NCBI GenBank assembly: GCA_013695115.1
Contig: JACDBD010000117.1
Location: forward strand, 1-13,614
DNA: 13,614 bases
Source: Actinomycetota bacterium
GTDB lineage: Bacteria; Actinomycetota; Acidimicrobiia; IMCC26256; JACDBD01
Direction of reading: 5' to 3'
This document shows, in pieces, positions 1-7,264 of the stretch (position 1 is the first letter of the stretch; each line of letters starts with the position of its first letter). A program made the translations under genes and the position numbers. The notes below the pieces were generated by a model, which was not told the DNA's origin, ran no database searches, and was given only the letters and a program-made list of their open reading frames with translations.

Positions 1-124
1 AGGTGCGATCACCGTGGAGTGACACGAGCGCGGGCCGGTCGGGATCGGCAGTGGCGTGGTACGAGATCGAGAGGCCGCGGTCGGCCGCGGCCTGGAGCTC
101 GTCGAAGTCGATCGCGCTTGTCAT
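1..124 (-). CDS. AMP-binding acyl-CoA synthetase/ligase, N-terminal fragment
   Basis: Only the first 41 codons lie in the window; the gene runs off the left end. The ATG at 124 is preceded by a strong Shine-Dalgarno run (GGGGGAG, 4 nt spacing). The peptide begins MTSAIDFDELQAAADRG and continues with a stretch containing TADPDRPALVSLHGDRT. The D-R-P-A-L segment, about 30 residues from the start and followed by a short turn, is typical of the N-terminus of acyl-adenylating enzymes (fatty acid or steroid-acid CoA ligases, FadD-like), which activate a carboxylate with ATP and CoA. None of the catalytic motifs are visible, so the substrate cannot be judged. The gene lies 22 bp downstream of the kinase on the same strand and may be co-transcribed with it. 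A related adenylating enzyme or another protein with a similar start cannot be excluded. Confidence 0.6.
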   Translation of the reverse strand, partial: MTSAIDFDELQAAADRGLSISYHATADPDRPALVSLHGDRT

Positions 125-146
125 CACACTCCCCCGAGCGACGAAC

Positions 147-1523
147 CTAGTCGCCCTCTTCTTGCTTCTTCTCTTGCCCCGGGGGCAGGTCTTCGTCGGA
201 CGATTGGCTCGCCAGCGGCGCGAGCAGCTGCTGGGCCTGGGAGCCGATCTCGGGATCGAGCTGACCCTCGGCGACCCACTTGTCGATCTCCTCGATCAGG
301 TTGGCTGCGTCCTCGGGATCCCCGTCCGCTTGCACCTCCTCGAGCTTCCCGACCAGGTCTTCGCCCTTCTCGCCGAACGCGTCGGGATTGGCGGCGAGGA
401 GCGCGATCAGCTCGTCGATCGTCTGCGGTTCCGGAGTGGTCGTGGTCGGCGGTGTCGTGGTCGGCGGTGTCGTGGTCGTAGTGGTCGTAGTGGTCGTCGA
501 GGAGGTCGTCGGGTCGGCCGCGATCGTGGGGCCGGTCCCGTCGTCCCGGTTCGCGAGCGCCCAGGCGATCATGAACGCGCCGACCAACGCGAGGGCGGCG
601 AGCACGGCCCACACCCACCGCCTCCTGCCCGGCGGTCGTGGGGGCGTCGTCGACGCCATGACCTCGGTGGGGCCGCCGGTGGGTGCGGCAGTCGGCGCAG
701 TCATCGGCGCGGTCGGTCCGCCGGACAACGCGGTACTCATCGCCTCGGCGCTCGGGAACCGGCGCGCCGGATCCTTCTCGAGCGCCCGGTCGACCGTGGC
801 GACGAGCGCGGCGGGCAGCCCCGGGCGGCGTTCGGCCAGTGGCGGGACCGGCGCCTGCTGGTGGGCGAGTGCGATCGCGACCGGCGTGTCGCCCTCGAAC
901 GGCGGGGCGCCCGCGACCATCTCGTAGAGCACGACGCCGGTGGAGTAGAGATCGGAGCGGGGCGTGGTGGCCCGCCCCGCGGCCTGCTCGGGCGCGAGGT
1001 ACTTGGGCGTCCCCATCACCTGTCCGGTCATGGTCAGCCCGCCGGTGGCGTCGGACACCGCCTTGGCGATCCCGAAGTCGGCGAGCTTCACCCAGCCCTT
1101 CGGCGTCACCAGGATGTTCCCGGGTTTCACGTCGCGGTGGACGAGACCCCGGGCGTGGGCGGCACCGAGGGCGGCGAGCACCTGGTCGGCGATATGCACC
1201 GCCTCCCGCGGAGGGAGTGGCCCCGCGCGCGCGAGCACGTCGGCGAGGTTCTTGCCCTCGACCAGCTCCATCACGATGTACGGGCGGGTGCCGGCCTCAC
1301 CGACGTCGTAGACGGTGACCGCGTTGGGATGCGTGAAGCTGGCGGCGCTGCGAGCCTCGTGCTCGAACCGTTCGCGCGCCTTCGGGTCGGCTACGTCGGC
1401 TTTGAGGAACTTGACCGCGACCCGCCGGTCGAGGTTGCGGTCGTACCCTTCGAACACCTCCGACATGCCGCCGGCGCCGAGCGGAGGGCCGATCTCGTAG
1501 CGCTGGTCGAGAAGCTGGGCCAC
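147..1523 (-). CDS. PknB-type transmembrane Ser/Thr protein kinase
   Basis: This is a membrane Ser/Thr kinase of about 458 residues. The kinase domain (about 9-268) shows the glycine loop GAGGMSEV (16-23), the ATP-binding Lys in VAVK (38), HRDVKPGN (129-136, catalytic Asp131), DFG (149-151) and GTPKYLAPE (171-179). A Pro/Thr-rich juxtamembrane segment follows, then a single membrane span at about 303-324 preceded by Arg-Arg-Arg. Outside the cell there would be a Thr/Pro linker (about 339-363, including ten consecutive Thr) and an acidic helical domain of about 90 residues. No PASTA repeats are present, so the stimulus is unknown. The reading frame extends upstream, but GTG 1523 is preferred: homology begins there, and a TACTCT box ends 7 nt before it, suggesting leaderless translation. 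The role is phospho-signalling; targets cannot be inferred. Confidence 0.93.
   Translation of the reverse strand: MAQLLDQRYEIGPPLGAGGMSEVFEGYDRNLDRRVAVKFLKADVADPKARERFEHEARSAASFTHPNAVTVYDVGEAGTRPYIVMELVEGKNLADVLARAGPLPPREAVHIADQVLAALGAAHARGLVHRDVKPGNILVTPKGWVKLADFGIAKAVSDATGGLTMTGQVMGTPKYLAPEQAAGRATTPRSDLYSTGVVLYEMVAGAPPFEGDTPVAIALAHQQAPVPPLAERRPGLPAALVATVDRALEKDPARRFPSAEAMSTALSGGPTAPMTAPTAAPTGGPTEVMASTTPPRPPGRRRWVWAVLAALALVGAFMIAWALANRDDGTGPTIAADPTTSSTTTTTTTTTTPPTTTPPTTTTPEPQTIDELIALLAANPDAFGEKGEDLVGKLEEVQADGDPEDAANLIEEIDKWVAEGQLDPEIGSQAQQLLAPLASQSSDEDLPPGQEKKQEEGD
439..496. repeat. Short tandem repeats encoding the kinase Thr/Pro linker
   Basis: A 15-bp unit, gtcgtggtcggcggt, occurs twice in tandem (439-453, 454-468) with a partial third copy (469-478). 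A 9-bp unit, tagtggtcg, follows twice (479-487, 488-496). On the coding (minus) strand these units encode the Thr/Pro-rich extracellular stalk of the kinase. All units are multiples of three, so slippage would change stalk length without breaking the frame. Confidence 0.8.
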
Positions 1524-1536
1524 GTCTGCCAGAGTA
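1524..1536 (-). promoter_or_regulatory. Leaderless promoter of the kinase gene (-10 box)
   Basis: On the minus strand TACTCT (1536-1531) fits the actinobacterial TAnnnT -10 consensus and ends 7 nt before the GTG at 1523. Transcription would therefore start at or next to the start codon. No Shine-Dalgarno sequence precedes the GTG at normal spacing. No convincing -35 box is seen. Confidence 0.45.
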
Positions 1537-1647
1537 CGGCGGGAGAAGCGCCTCCCGACGACGGTCCCAGGACAGAATTCGTACTTGGCCGGGACCGGGT
1601 CAGGCGTCATCGTCCGTCGCAGGAAGCAGGAAGAAGGAGGAGGAGAC

Positions 1648-3051
1648 ATGACGACAGTCCTCGAGCCCGCGGCGGTGGAGTCGCTCCAGGCGAGCTTCCT
1701 GGGCGACGTCATCCGGCCCGGCGACGCCACCTACGACGACGCTCGCATGATCTGGAACGGCCACATCGACCGGCGCCCCGCCGTCATCGCCCGCTGCCGG
1801 GGAGTGGCGGACGTCATCGCCGCCGTCCGCTTCGCCCGCGAACACGACCTGCCCGCGGCCGTGCGGTGCGGTGGGCACGCGGTCGCCGGCCACGCCCTCT
1901 GCGACGACGGGATCGTCATCGACCTCTCGTCGATGACCGGATCGCGCGTGGACCCGCTGGCCCAGACCATTCGGGTCGAGGGCGGGTGCCTGGGGGAGCA
2001 TCTCGACCGGGAGAGCCAGGCGTTCGGGTTGGCGACCACGGGCGGGATCGTCAGCCACACCGGGGTGGCCGGCCTGACCCTCGGGGGCGGCATCGGCCAC
2101 CTGATGAGGAAGTTCGGTCTCTCGATCGACAGCCTGCGATCGTGCGACGTCGTGACCGCAGAGGGCGAGCTGCTCGTGGCCAGCGAGGACGAGAACCCCG
2201 ACCTCTTCTGGGGCCTGCGCGGGGGCGGCGGCAACTTCGGCATCGCCACGTCGTTCGAGTTCCAGCTCTACCCGCTCGGCCCGACCGTCCTGGCGGGGAT
2301 GCTCGCCTGGCCGATGGACGCCGCGCCCGAGGTCCTGCGGTTCCTCCGCGACTTCGTCGCCGACGCGCCCGACGAGGTCGGCATCATGGGCAATCTCCGC
2401 CTGGCCCCTCCGCTCCCGGTGATCCCCGAGGAGCTGCACGGAAAGCCCATCGTCGCGCTCGTGCCTATCTACGCGGGCTCGCTGGAGGAGGGGGAGGAGG
2501 CGCTCCGGCCGCTGCGCAACCTGGGAACGCCGGCGGTAGACGCGGTGGTTCCGAAGCCGTACGTCGCGCACCAGAAGATGTTCGACCCGGCGCTACCGCA
2601 TGGTCGGCACTACTACTGGAAGTCCCACAAGCTCGGGCCACTCGACGACGACGTGATCGACGTCGTCGTCGACCGGGCGGGGCAGATCACGTCACCGCTC
2701 TCGAGTATCCCGATCTTCACCCAGGGCGGCGCGGTGGGGCGGATCCCCGAGGACGCGACCGCGTTCCCGAACCGCAACGCCGCCCACGACATCAACATCG
2801 TGGCGTCGTGGATGCCGGATGAGCCCGAACCCGATCGTCACATGGAGTGGGTCCGGGGTTTCTTCGGCGCGCTCGAGCCGTTCAGCAAGGGCGTCTACGT
2901 GAACTTCACCAACGATGACCCCGCCGAGCGGGTGCGTTCGGGCGCCTACAACCCCGAGCAGTGGTCCCGTCTGGTCAGCCTCAAGGCGAAGTACGACCCG
3001 ACGAACTTCTTCCGCTTCAACGCCAACATCCCCCCGGGCGACGGGCGTTAG
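1648..3051 (+). CDS. FAD-linked oxidase, berberine-bridge-enzyme type
   Basis: This 467-residue protein belongs to the PCMH/FAD_binding_4 plus BBE family, flavoproteins that oxidise alcohols, sugars or alkaloid-like carbons using O2 or another acceptor. The FAD domain covers about 40-215. RCGGHAVAGH places His77 where this family links FAD through an 8-alpha-histidyl bond. At 132-150 the motif GGIVSHTGVAGLTLGGGIG has Val135 where bicovalent members carry the second, Cys attachment, so single-site attachment is predicted. WGLRGGGGNFGIATSFEF is a typical family signature. The C-terminus ends with the BBE motif DPTNFFRFNANIPP. The start ATG 1648 follows a very strong purine-rich Shine-Dalgarno (AAGGAGGAGGAG). 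No signal peptide is seen, so it is probably cytoplasmic. The gene is divergent from the kinase and convergent with the amidohydrolase. Substrate unknown. Confidence 0.93.
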   Translation: MTTVLEPAAVESLQASFLGDVIRPGDATYDDARMIWNGHIDRRPAVIARCRGVADVIAAVRFAREHDLPAAVRCGGHAVAGHALCDDGIVIDLSSMTGSRVDPLAQTIRVEGGCLGEHLDRESQAFGLATTGGIVSHTGVAGLTLGGGIGHLMRKFGLSIDSLRSCDVVTAEGELLVASEDENPDLFWGLRGGGGNFGIATSFEFQLYPLGPTVLAGMLAWPMDAAPEVLRFLRDFVADAPDEVGIMGNLRLAPPLPVIPEELHGKPIVALVPIYAGSLEEGEEALRPLRNLGTPAVDAVVPKPYVAHQKMFDPALPHGRHYYWKSHKLGPLDDDVIDVVVDRAGQITSPLSSIPIFTQGGAVGRIPEDATAFPNRNAAHDINIVASWMPDEPEPDRHMEWVRGFFGALEPFSKGVYVNFTNDDPAERVRSGAYNPEQWSRLVSLKAKYDPTNFFRFNANIPPGDGR

Positions 3052-4763
3052 CGGCCGCCGCGCACGACTGCGCCGGGGCGAGCGCCGGTCTCCTGGCCCT
3101 CGCGCATGACCACCTCGCCGCTCACGATGGTGGCGTCGTAGCCGTCGGCGCGTTGGAGGAGGCGGCGGGCGCCGGCGGGCAGGTCGTAGTGCATCGCCGG
3201 CGCCGGCAGGTGCAGGTGCTCGTGGTCGATGACGTTGAGGTCGGCCTTCTTGCCCGGCTCGAGCGTGCCCCGGTCGTTCAGCCCGTAGAGCGCGGCGGTG
3301 TCGCCGGTCATCTTGCGCACCACCAGCTCGAGCGGCAGCCGCTCGCCCCGGCTGCGGTCGCGCACCCAGTGGGTCAACATGTAGGTCTCGATGCTGGCGT
3401 CGCAGATGGCGCCCACGTGGGCGCCGCCGTCGCCCAGCCCGAGCGCGGTCGCCGGGTGCAGGACCATCTCGCGGATCGGGTCGTGGGTGAAGTTGCTGTA
3501 CCCGAGCAGGGGACGCAGGAGGAGTCCGCGCCCGTCGTCCTCGAGCAGCAGGTCGTAGAGGAGATCCTCGGGGTCGCGGCTCTCACGCTCGGCCCGGGCG
3601 GCGATGCTCTCCTCGGGCGCGGGCTCGTAGTCGGGCGGGTCGCCCATGGGGAAGATCCGATCGAGCCCGAGCCCGATGAACGCCATGCGCTCGTCGGCGA
3701 CCGGAGACTCGCCCAGGATGGCATCGCGCACCGCCGGGTCACTCAGTCGCTCCACCTTCTCCTCGAGCGGCAACGGCTCGATCGGCCGGTAGCTCGCCCG
3801 GTCGCGGAAGGGGTGAAACGTCTGCAGCCCGAGCAGCAGGCCGAGCGGCCGGCCCGCGACCTGCGGCCGGATCGGAACCCCGTCCTCGTACGCCTCCTCG
3901 GCAAGGTCGAGCATCCGCTTCCACTGGTCGGGGTCGAGGTCGTGCTGAATGAGCGCGAACGTGATCGGGCGCTCGATCTCGCGGGCGAGGCGGCGCATCC
4001 AGTCCATCTCGCAATCAGACGCGGCGAGGTCCTCGCCCATCACACCCGCGGGCGCGAGCTCGAACACCCCGGCGTCGGCCTCGGCCAAGGCGCGGCCCAG
4101 CGCGAACAGCTCGTCCTCGGCCGCGAACGTACCGGGGACGGGCTCGCCGTCGATGGCGCGGTGGGCGATGGTGCGCGACGTCGACACGCCCAGCGCACCG
4201 GCCTCGATGCCCTCGCGCACGATGCGCGCCATCGCGCTGATGTCGTCGGAGGTCGCGGGCTCGTTGCGGGCGCCGCGCTCCCCCATCACGTAACCCCGCA
4301 CCGCGCCGTGAGGCACCTGGGTGCCGACGTCGATGGCAAGGGGCTGGTCGTCGAGGAAGTCGAGGAACTCGGGGAACGTCTCCCAGCCCCAGCGGATGCC
4401 GGCGGTCAGCGCGGCGCCCGGGATGTCCTCGACGCCCTCCATGAGGCCGACCAGCCACTCGTGCTCGTCGGGGCGGGCGGGCGCGAAGCCGACGCCACAG
4501 TTGCCCATCACGACAGTCGTCACGCCGTGCCAGATCGACGGGGTGAGGAGGGGGTCCCAGGTGACCTGGCCGTCGTAATGCGTGTGCACGTCGACGAAGC
4601 CGGGGGTGACGAGCCGGCCGGTGGCGTCGATGACCTCGCGGGCGTCGCCGTCGACCCGGCCGACCTCGGTGATCGTGCCGCCGTCGACCGCGACGTCGGC
4701 GGGGCCGGGGGGCGCTCCGGTGCCGTCGACGACCGTGCCGCCCCGGACGATCAGGTCGTGCAT
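3048..4763 (-). CDS. N-acyl-D-amino-acid deacylase-like metal-dependent amidohydrolase
   Basis: This 571-residue protein has the amidohydrolase/D-aminoacylase layout: an N-terminal beta-sandwich strand (LIVRGGTVVDGTG), then PGFVDVHTHYDGQ giving the HxH metal pair His60/His62. MGNCGVGFAP follows, with Cys89 at the position of the bridging metal ligand in D-aminoacylases. Gln273-His274 sits in ALIQHDLD, GLGDGGAHVG contains the probable catalytic Asp445, and the C-terminal sandwich carries GTLEPGKKADLNVID. The segment 233-237 reads VFELA where classical D-aminoacylases have a metal-binding His in a TH-x-R context, so the metal site and substrate may differ. ATG 4763 has an AGGGGAG Shine-Dalgarno. 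The gene is divergent from the P450 pair across a palindromic operator and ends convergently with the FAD oxidase, sharing the bases TTAG. Hydrolysis of an amide bond is likely; the natural substrate is unknown. Confidence 0.88.
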   Translation of the reverse strand: MHDLIVRGGTVVDGTGAPPGPADVAVDGGTITEVGRVDGDAREVIDATGRLVTPGFVDVHTHYDGQVTWDPLLTPSIWHGVTTVVMGNCGVGFAPARPDEHEWLVGLMEGVEDIPGAALTAGIRWGWETFPEFLDFLDDQPLAIDVGTQVPHGAVRGYVMGERGARNEPATSDDISAMARIVREGIEAGALGVSTSRTIAHRAIDGEPVPGTFAAEDELFALGRALAEADAGVFELAPAGVMGEDLAASDCEMDWMRRLAREIERPITFALIQHDLDPDQWKRMLDLAEEAYEDGVPIRPQVAGRPLGLLLGLQTFHPFRDRASYRPIEPLPLEEKVERLSDPAVRDAILGESPVADERMAFIGLGLDRIFPMGDPPDYEPAPEESIAARAERESRDPEDLLYDLLLEDDGRGLLLRPLLGYSNFTHDPIREMVLHPATALGLGDGGAHVGAICDASIETYMLTHWVRDRSRGERLPLELVVRKMTGDTAALYGLNDRGTLEPGKKADLNVIDHEHLHLPAPAMHYDLPAGARRLLQRADGYDATIVSGEVVMREGQETGARPGAVVRGGR

Positions 4764-4815
4764 CGGGCTCCCCTATGCGTTGGCGGCGGTGGTGTGGGCT
4801 ATCTTGCCCGAGAAC

Positions 4816-4829
4816 AGGAACGCGTTCCA
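4816..4829. promoter_or_regulatory. KstR-like palindromic operator, amidohydrolase/P450 divergent gap
   Basis: AGGAACGCGTTCCA contains a perfect 12-bp palindrome, GGAACGCGTTCC (4817-4828). It carries the AACnnGTT core of the KstR site TnnAACnnGTTnnA, differing only at the first base. It lies in the 96-bp gap between the divergent amidohydrolase and first P450 and could control both. A GGGAG Shine-Dalgarno for the P450 is at 4848-4852. No clear -10 box could be assigned on either strand. Confidence 0.6.
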
Positions 4830-4859
4830 GTTTTCTGTCCCGCCCCCGGGAGTGCCCCC

Positions 4860-6086
4860 ATGATGAGCACGACGACCGTTCACGACGTGGACCTGGCCAA
4901 CGCCGACAACTTCGTCCCGGCCGTCCCCCACGACATGTTCGACGTGCTGCGGCGCGACGCGCCGGTGTGGTTCCACCCCCGCAGCGGTGAGGTCGAGGGG
5001 TTCTGGTGCATCGTCAAGCACGCCGACCTGGTGCAGCTGAGCCACGACCACGGCCACTTCTCGTCGTCGGTGGGCGGGATCACCCTCCACGACATGCGCG
5101 AGGAAGACCTCCAGCTCCAGCGGCAGATGATGCTGCAGATGGACCCACCCGACCACACCCGGATGCGGCTGCTCGTGAACAAGGGGTTCACGCCCCGCAT
5201 GATCCGGCGGCTCGAGGAGCACATCCGCGAGGTCACCACCGCGATCGTCGACGACGTCGGCGCGCGCGGTGAGTGCGACTTCGTCGTCGACGTGGCCGCC
5301 GAGCTGCCGCTCCAGGTCATCGCGGAGATGATGGGCGTCCCCGACGCGGACCGGGGCAAGATCTTCGACTGGAGCAACCGGCTCATCGGTTCCGAGGACA
5401 CCGAGTACAACGTCAGCCGCGACGACGCCATCGGCGCGGGCACCGAGATGTTCATGTACTCGACCGAGCTCGCGGCCGAGAAGCGCAAGCAGCCCGCCGA
5501 CGACATCATCAGCGCGCTGCTGCAGGCCGAGGTCGACGGCCACACTCTCAGCGACACCGAGTTCAATCTGTTCTTCCAGCTGCTGGCGGTGGCCGGGAAC
5601 GAGACCACCCGCAACCTGATCTCGCACGGGATGCTCGCCCTGATCGAGCACCCCGACCAGCGTCAGAAGCTGATGGACGACCGGTCGCTGCTACCGGGCG
5701 CGATCGAGGAGATGCTGCGCTTCGCGTCGCCGGTGATGTACATGCGCCGGACGGCGACGTCCGATTTCGAACTGCGGGACCAGACGATCCACGCGGGCGA
5801 CAAGGTGGCGCTCTGGTACATCGCCGCCAACCGCGACGAGGAGGTGTTCGAGGACCCACACCACTTCGACGTCACCCGCGACACCGCCGACTACGTGGCC
5901 TTCGGCGGCGGCGGCCCCCACTTCTGTCTGGGCGCCAACCTGGCCAAGCTCGAGATCCGGGTGATGTTCGAGGCCCTGCTCGAGCGACTTCCCGACATCG
6001 AGCTCGCGGGCCCGCCGCAGCGGCTGCGGTCGAACTTCATCAACGGCATCAAGCACATGCCGGTGACGTTCACCACCACGGGCTGA
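4860..6086 (+). CDS. Cytochrome P450, CYP125/CYP124-like (first of a tandem pair)
   Basis: This 408-residue soluble bacterial P450 would hydroxylate an aliphatic lipid or sterol-type carbon using O2 and reduced ferredoxin. The oxygen-activation helix is AGNETTR (245-251), with Glu248 in place of the commoner Asp, as in CYP125 and CYP124. The ExxR pair is Glu284/Arg287. The haem-binding loop FGGGGPHFCLGANLA gives thiolate Cys356, and the C-terminus LRSNFINGIKHMPV closely resembles the NGIKH ending of sterol and methyl-branched-lipid omega-hydroxylases. ATG 4860 is favoured over the adjacent ATG 4863 by the GGGAG at 7 nt spacing. The upstream part of the open frame (from 2961) is a shadow of the amidohydrolase. 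The second P450 begins 5 bp after the stop. No ferredoxin or reductase gene is present in the window. Confidence 0.95.
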   Translation: MMSTTTVHDVDLANADNFVPAVPHDMFDVLRRDAPVWFHPRSGEVEGFWCIVKHADLVQLSHDHGHFSSSVGGITLHDMREEDLQLQRQMMLQMDPPDHTRMRLLVNKGFTPRMIRRLEEHIREVTTAIVDDVGARGECDFVVDVAAELPLQVIAEMMGVPDADRGKIFDWSNRLIGSEDTEYNVSRDDAIGAGTEMFMYSTELAAEKRKQPADDIISALLQAEVDGHTLSDTEFNLFFQLLAVAGNETTRNLISHGMLALIEHPDQRQKLMDDRSLLPGAIEEMLRFASPVMYMRRTATSDFELRDQTIHAGDKVALWYIAANRDEEVFEDPHHFDVTRDTADYVAFGGGGPHFCLGANLAKLEIRVMFEALLERLPDIELAGPPQRLRSNFINGIKHMPVTFTTTG

Positions 6087-6091
6087 CCCGC

Positions 6092-7264
6092 ATGAACGCC
6101 GCCGGGGTCGACCTCGCCGACGTCGACCTCTTCCGCGACGGCATCCCCCACGACCTCTTCGCGACCCTGCGTCGCGACGCGCCGGTGTCGTCGAACGGGC
6201 GGTTCTGGTCGGTCGTACGCCACGTCGACGCGGTCAGTGCGACCCGCGATCCGACGTTGTCGTCGAACGCCGGGATCATGCTCTTCGACCAGCCCGGGCT
6301 CGTGAGCGGCGACTCGCCGCACATGATGATCGAGATGGACCCGCCGCAGCACACGCGGTACCGCCGGCTCGTCAACAAGGGGTTCACACCCCGGATGGTG
6401 GGACGGCTGGAGGATCACGTCCGGGAGATCAGCGGCGGGTTCATCGACCGGGCCGACGCTGCGGGTACGTGCGACTTCATCACCGACGTCGCGTCGCAGC
6501 TACCGATGCAGGTGATCGCCGAATTGCTCGGCGTGCCGGCGGAGGACCGTCAGAAGGTGGCGGACTGGAGCAACGCGGTGATCGCCTTCGACGACGAGCA
6601 GCCGGCGATGGCGCCGATGGCGGCGATGTACGGGTACTCCGAGGAACTGGCGCAGGCGAAGGGGGAGGCTCCCGGCGACGACCTGATGACCGCGCTGCTC
6701 GATGCCGAGGTGGACGGCGAGCAGCTCTCCCCCGCCGAGGTCAACCTGTTCTTCCTGCTGCTGGCCGTGGCGGGCAACGAAACCACCCGCACCGCGATCG
6801 GGCACGGGATGCTGGCCTTCTGCGAACGCCCCGACCAGTGGCGGCGACTGCGCGCCGACCGTTCGCTCGTGGCGACCGCGGTCGAGGAGATCCTGCGCTG
6901 GTCGACGCCGATCATCCACTTCCGCCGGACGGCAACCGAAGCCACCGAGCTCGGCGGTCAGGCCATCAGCGCCGGCGAGCGGGTTGTGGTCTGGTACTGC
7001 TCGGCCAACTTCGACGAGGACGTGTTCGACGACCCGATGCGCTTCGATGTGGCCCGCGCTCCGAACGACCATGTCGCGTTCGGTGGCGGTGGCCCCCACT
7101 TCTGCCTCGGGGCGAACCTCGCTCGGCTCGAGATCCGGGTGATGTTCGAGGAGCTGCTCAACCGGTTCGCCCACGTCGAGCTCGCCGGCCCGGTCGAGCG
7201 CATCCGCTCCAACTTCACCAACGGACTGCGGCACATGCCGGTGAAGTTCACACGCACGGACTGA
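6092..7264 (+). CDS. Cytochrome P450, CYP125/CYP124-like (second of a tandem pair)
   Basis: This 390-residue P450 is plainly a paralogue of its upstream neighbour. It shows AGNETTR (227-233), ExxR as Glu266/Arg269, haem loop FGGGGPHFCLGANLA with thiolate Cys338, and C-terminus IRSNFTNGLRHMPV. Over 27 residues around the haem loop the two proteins differ at only two positions. The N-terminal halves diverge more, and this copy lacks some residues in the region before MDPPQHTR, where substrate-recognition loops lie, so the pair may act on different substrates or positions. ATG 6092 is 5 bp after the first P450 stop. No strong Shine-Dalgarno is present, so translation may be coupled. The SANFDEDVF segment also matches the CYP125 style. 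Probable steroid, isoprenoid or branched-chain lipid hydroxylase; substrate unproven. Confidence 0.95.
   Translation: MNAAGVDLADVDLFRDGIPHDLFATLRRDAPVSSNGRFWSVVRHVDAVSATRDPTLSSNAGIMLFDQPGLVSGDSPHMMIEMDPPQHTRYRRLVNKGFTPRMVGRLEDHVREISGGFIDRADAAGTCDFITDVASQLPMQVIAELLGVPAEDRQKVADWSNAVIAFDDEQPAMAPMAAMYGYSEELAQAKGEAPGDDLMTALLDAEVDGEQLSPAEVNLFFLLLAVAGNETTRTAIGHGMLAFCERPDQWRRLRADRSLVATAVEEILRWSTPIIHFRRTATEATELGGQAISAGERVVVWYCSANFDEDVFDDPMRFDVARAPNDHVAFGGGGPHFCLGANLARLEIRVMFEELLNRFAHVELAGPVERIRSNFTNGLRHMPVKFTRTD

Noticed and set aside
439..496. CRISPR-like or mobile-element repeat
   Set aside because: The units are short, directly abutting, in frame and encode Thr/Pro residues inside the kinase gene, with no spacers.
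1573..1586. Possible fourth KstR-like operator upstream of the FAD oxidase (CAGAATTCGTACTT)
   Set aside because: Only part of the core (AAYnnGT) matches, the first and last bases are wrong and the site is not palindromic enough to separate from chance.
1563..1596. Inverted repeat GGTCCC...GGGACC in the kinase/FAD oxidase gap
   Set aside because: The arms are 6 bp with a 22-bp spacer and match no known operator; expected by chance in this composition.
3..2822. 939-codon plus-strand open frame
   Set aside because: It runs antisense to the kinase and out of frame with the FAD oxidase. It is Arg/Gly-rich with no recognisable domain, a GC-rich codon-bias shadow.
2961..4859. Long N-terminal extension of the first P450 frame
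   Set aside because: It is antisense to the well-supported amidohydrolase. The P450 start at 4860 has a ribosome-binding site and the family homology begins there.
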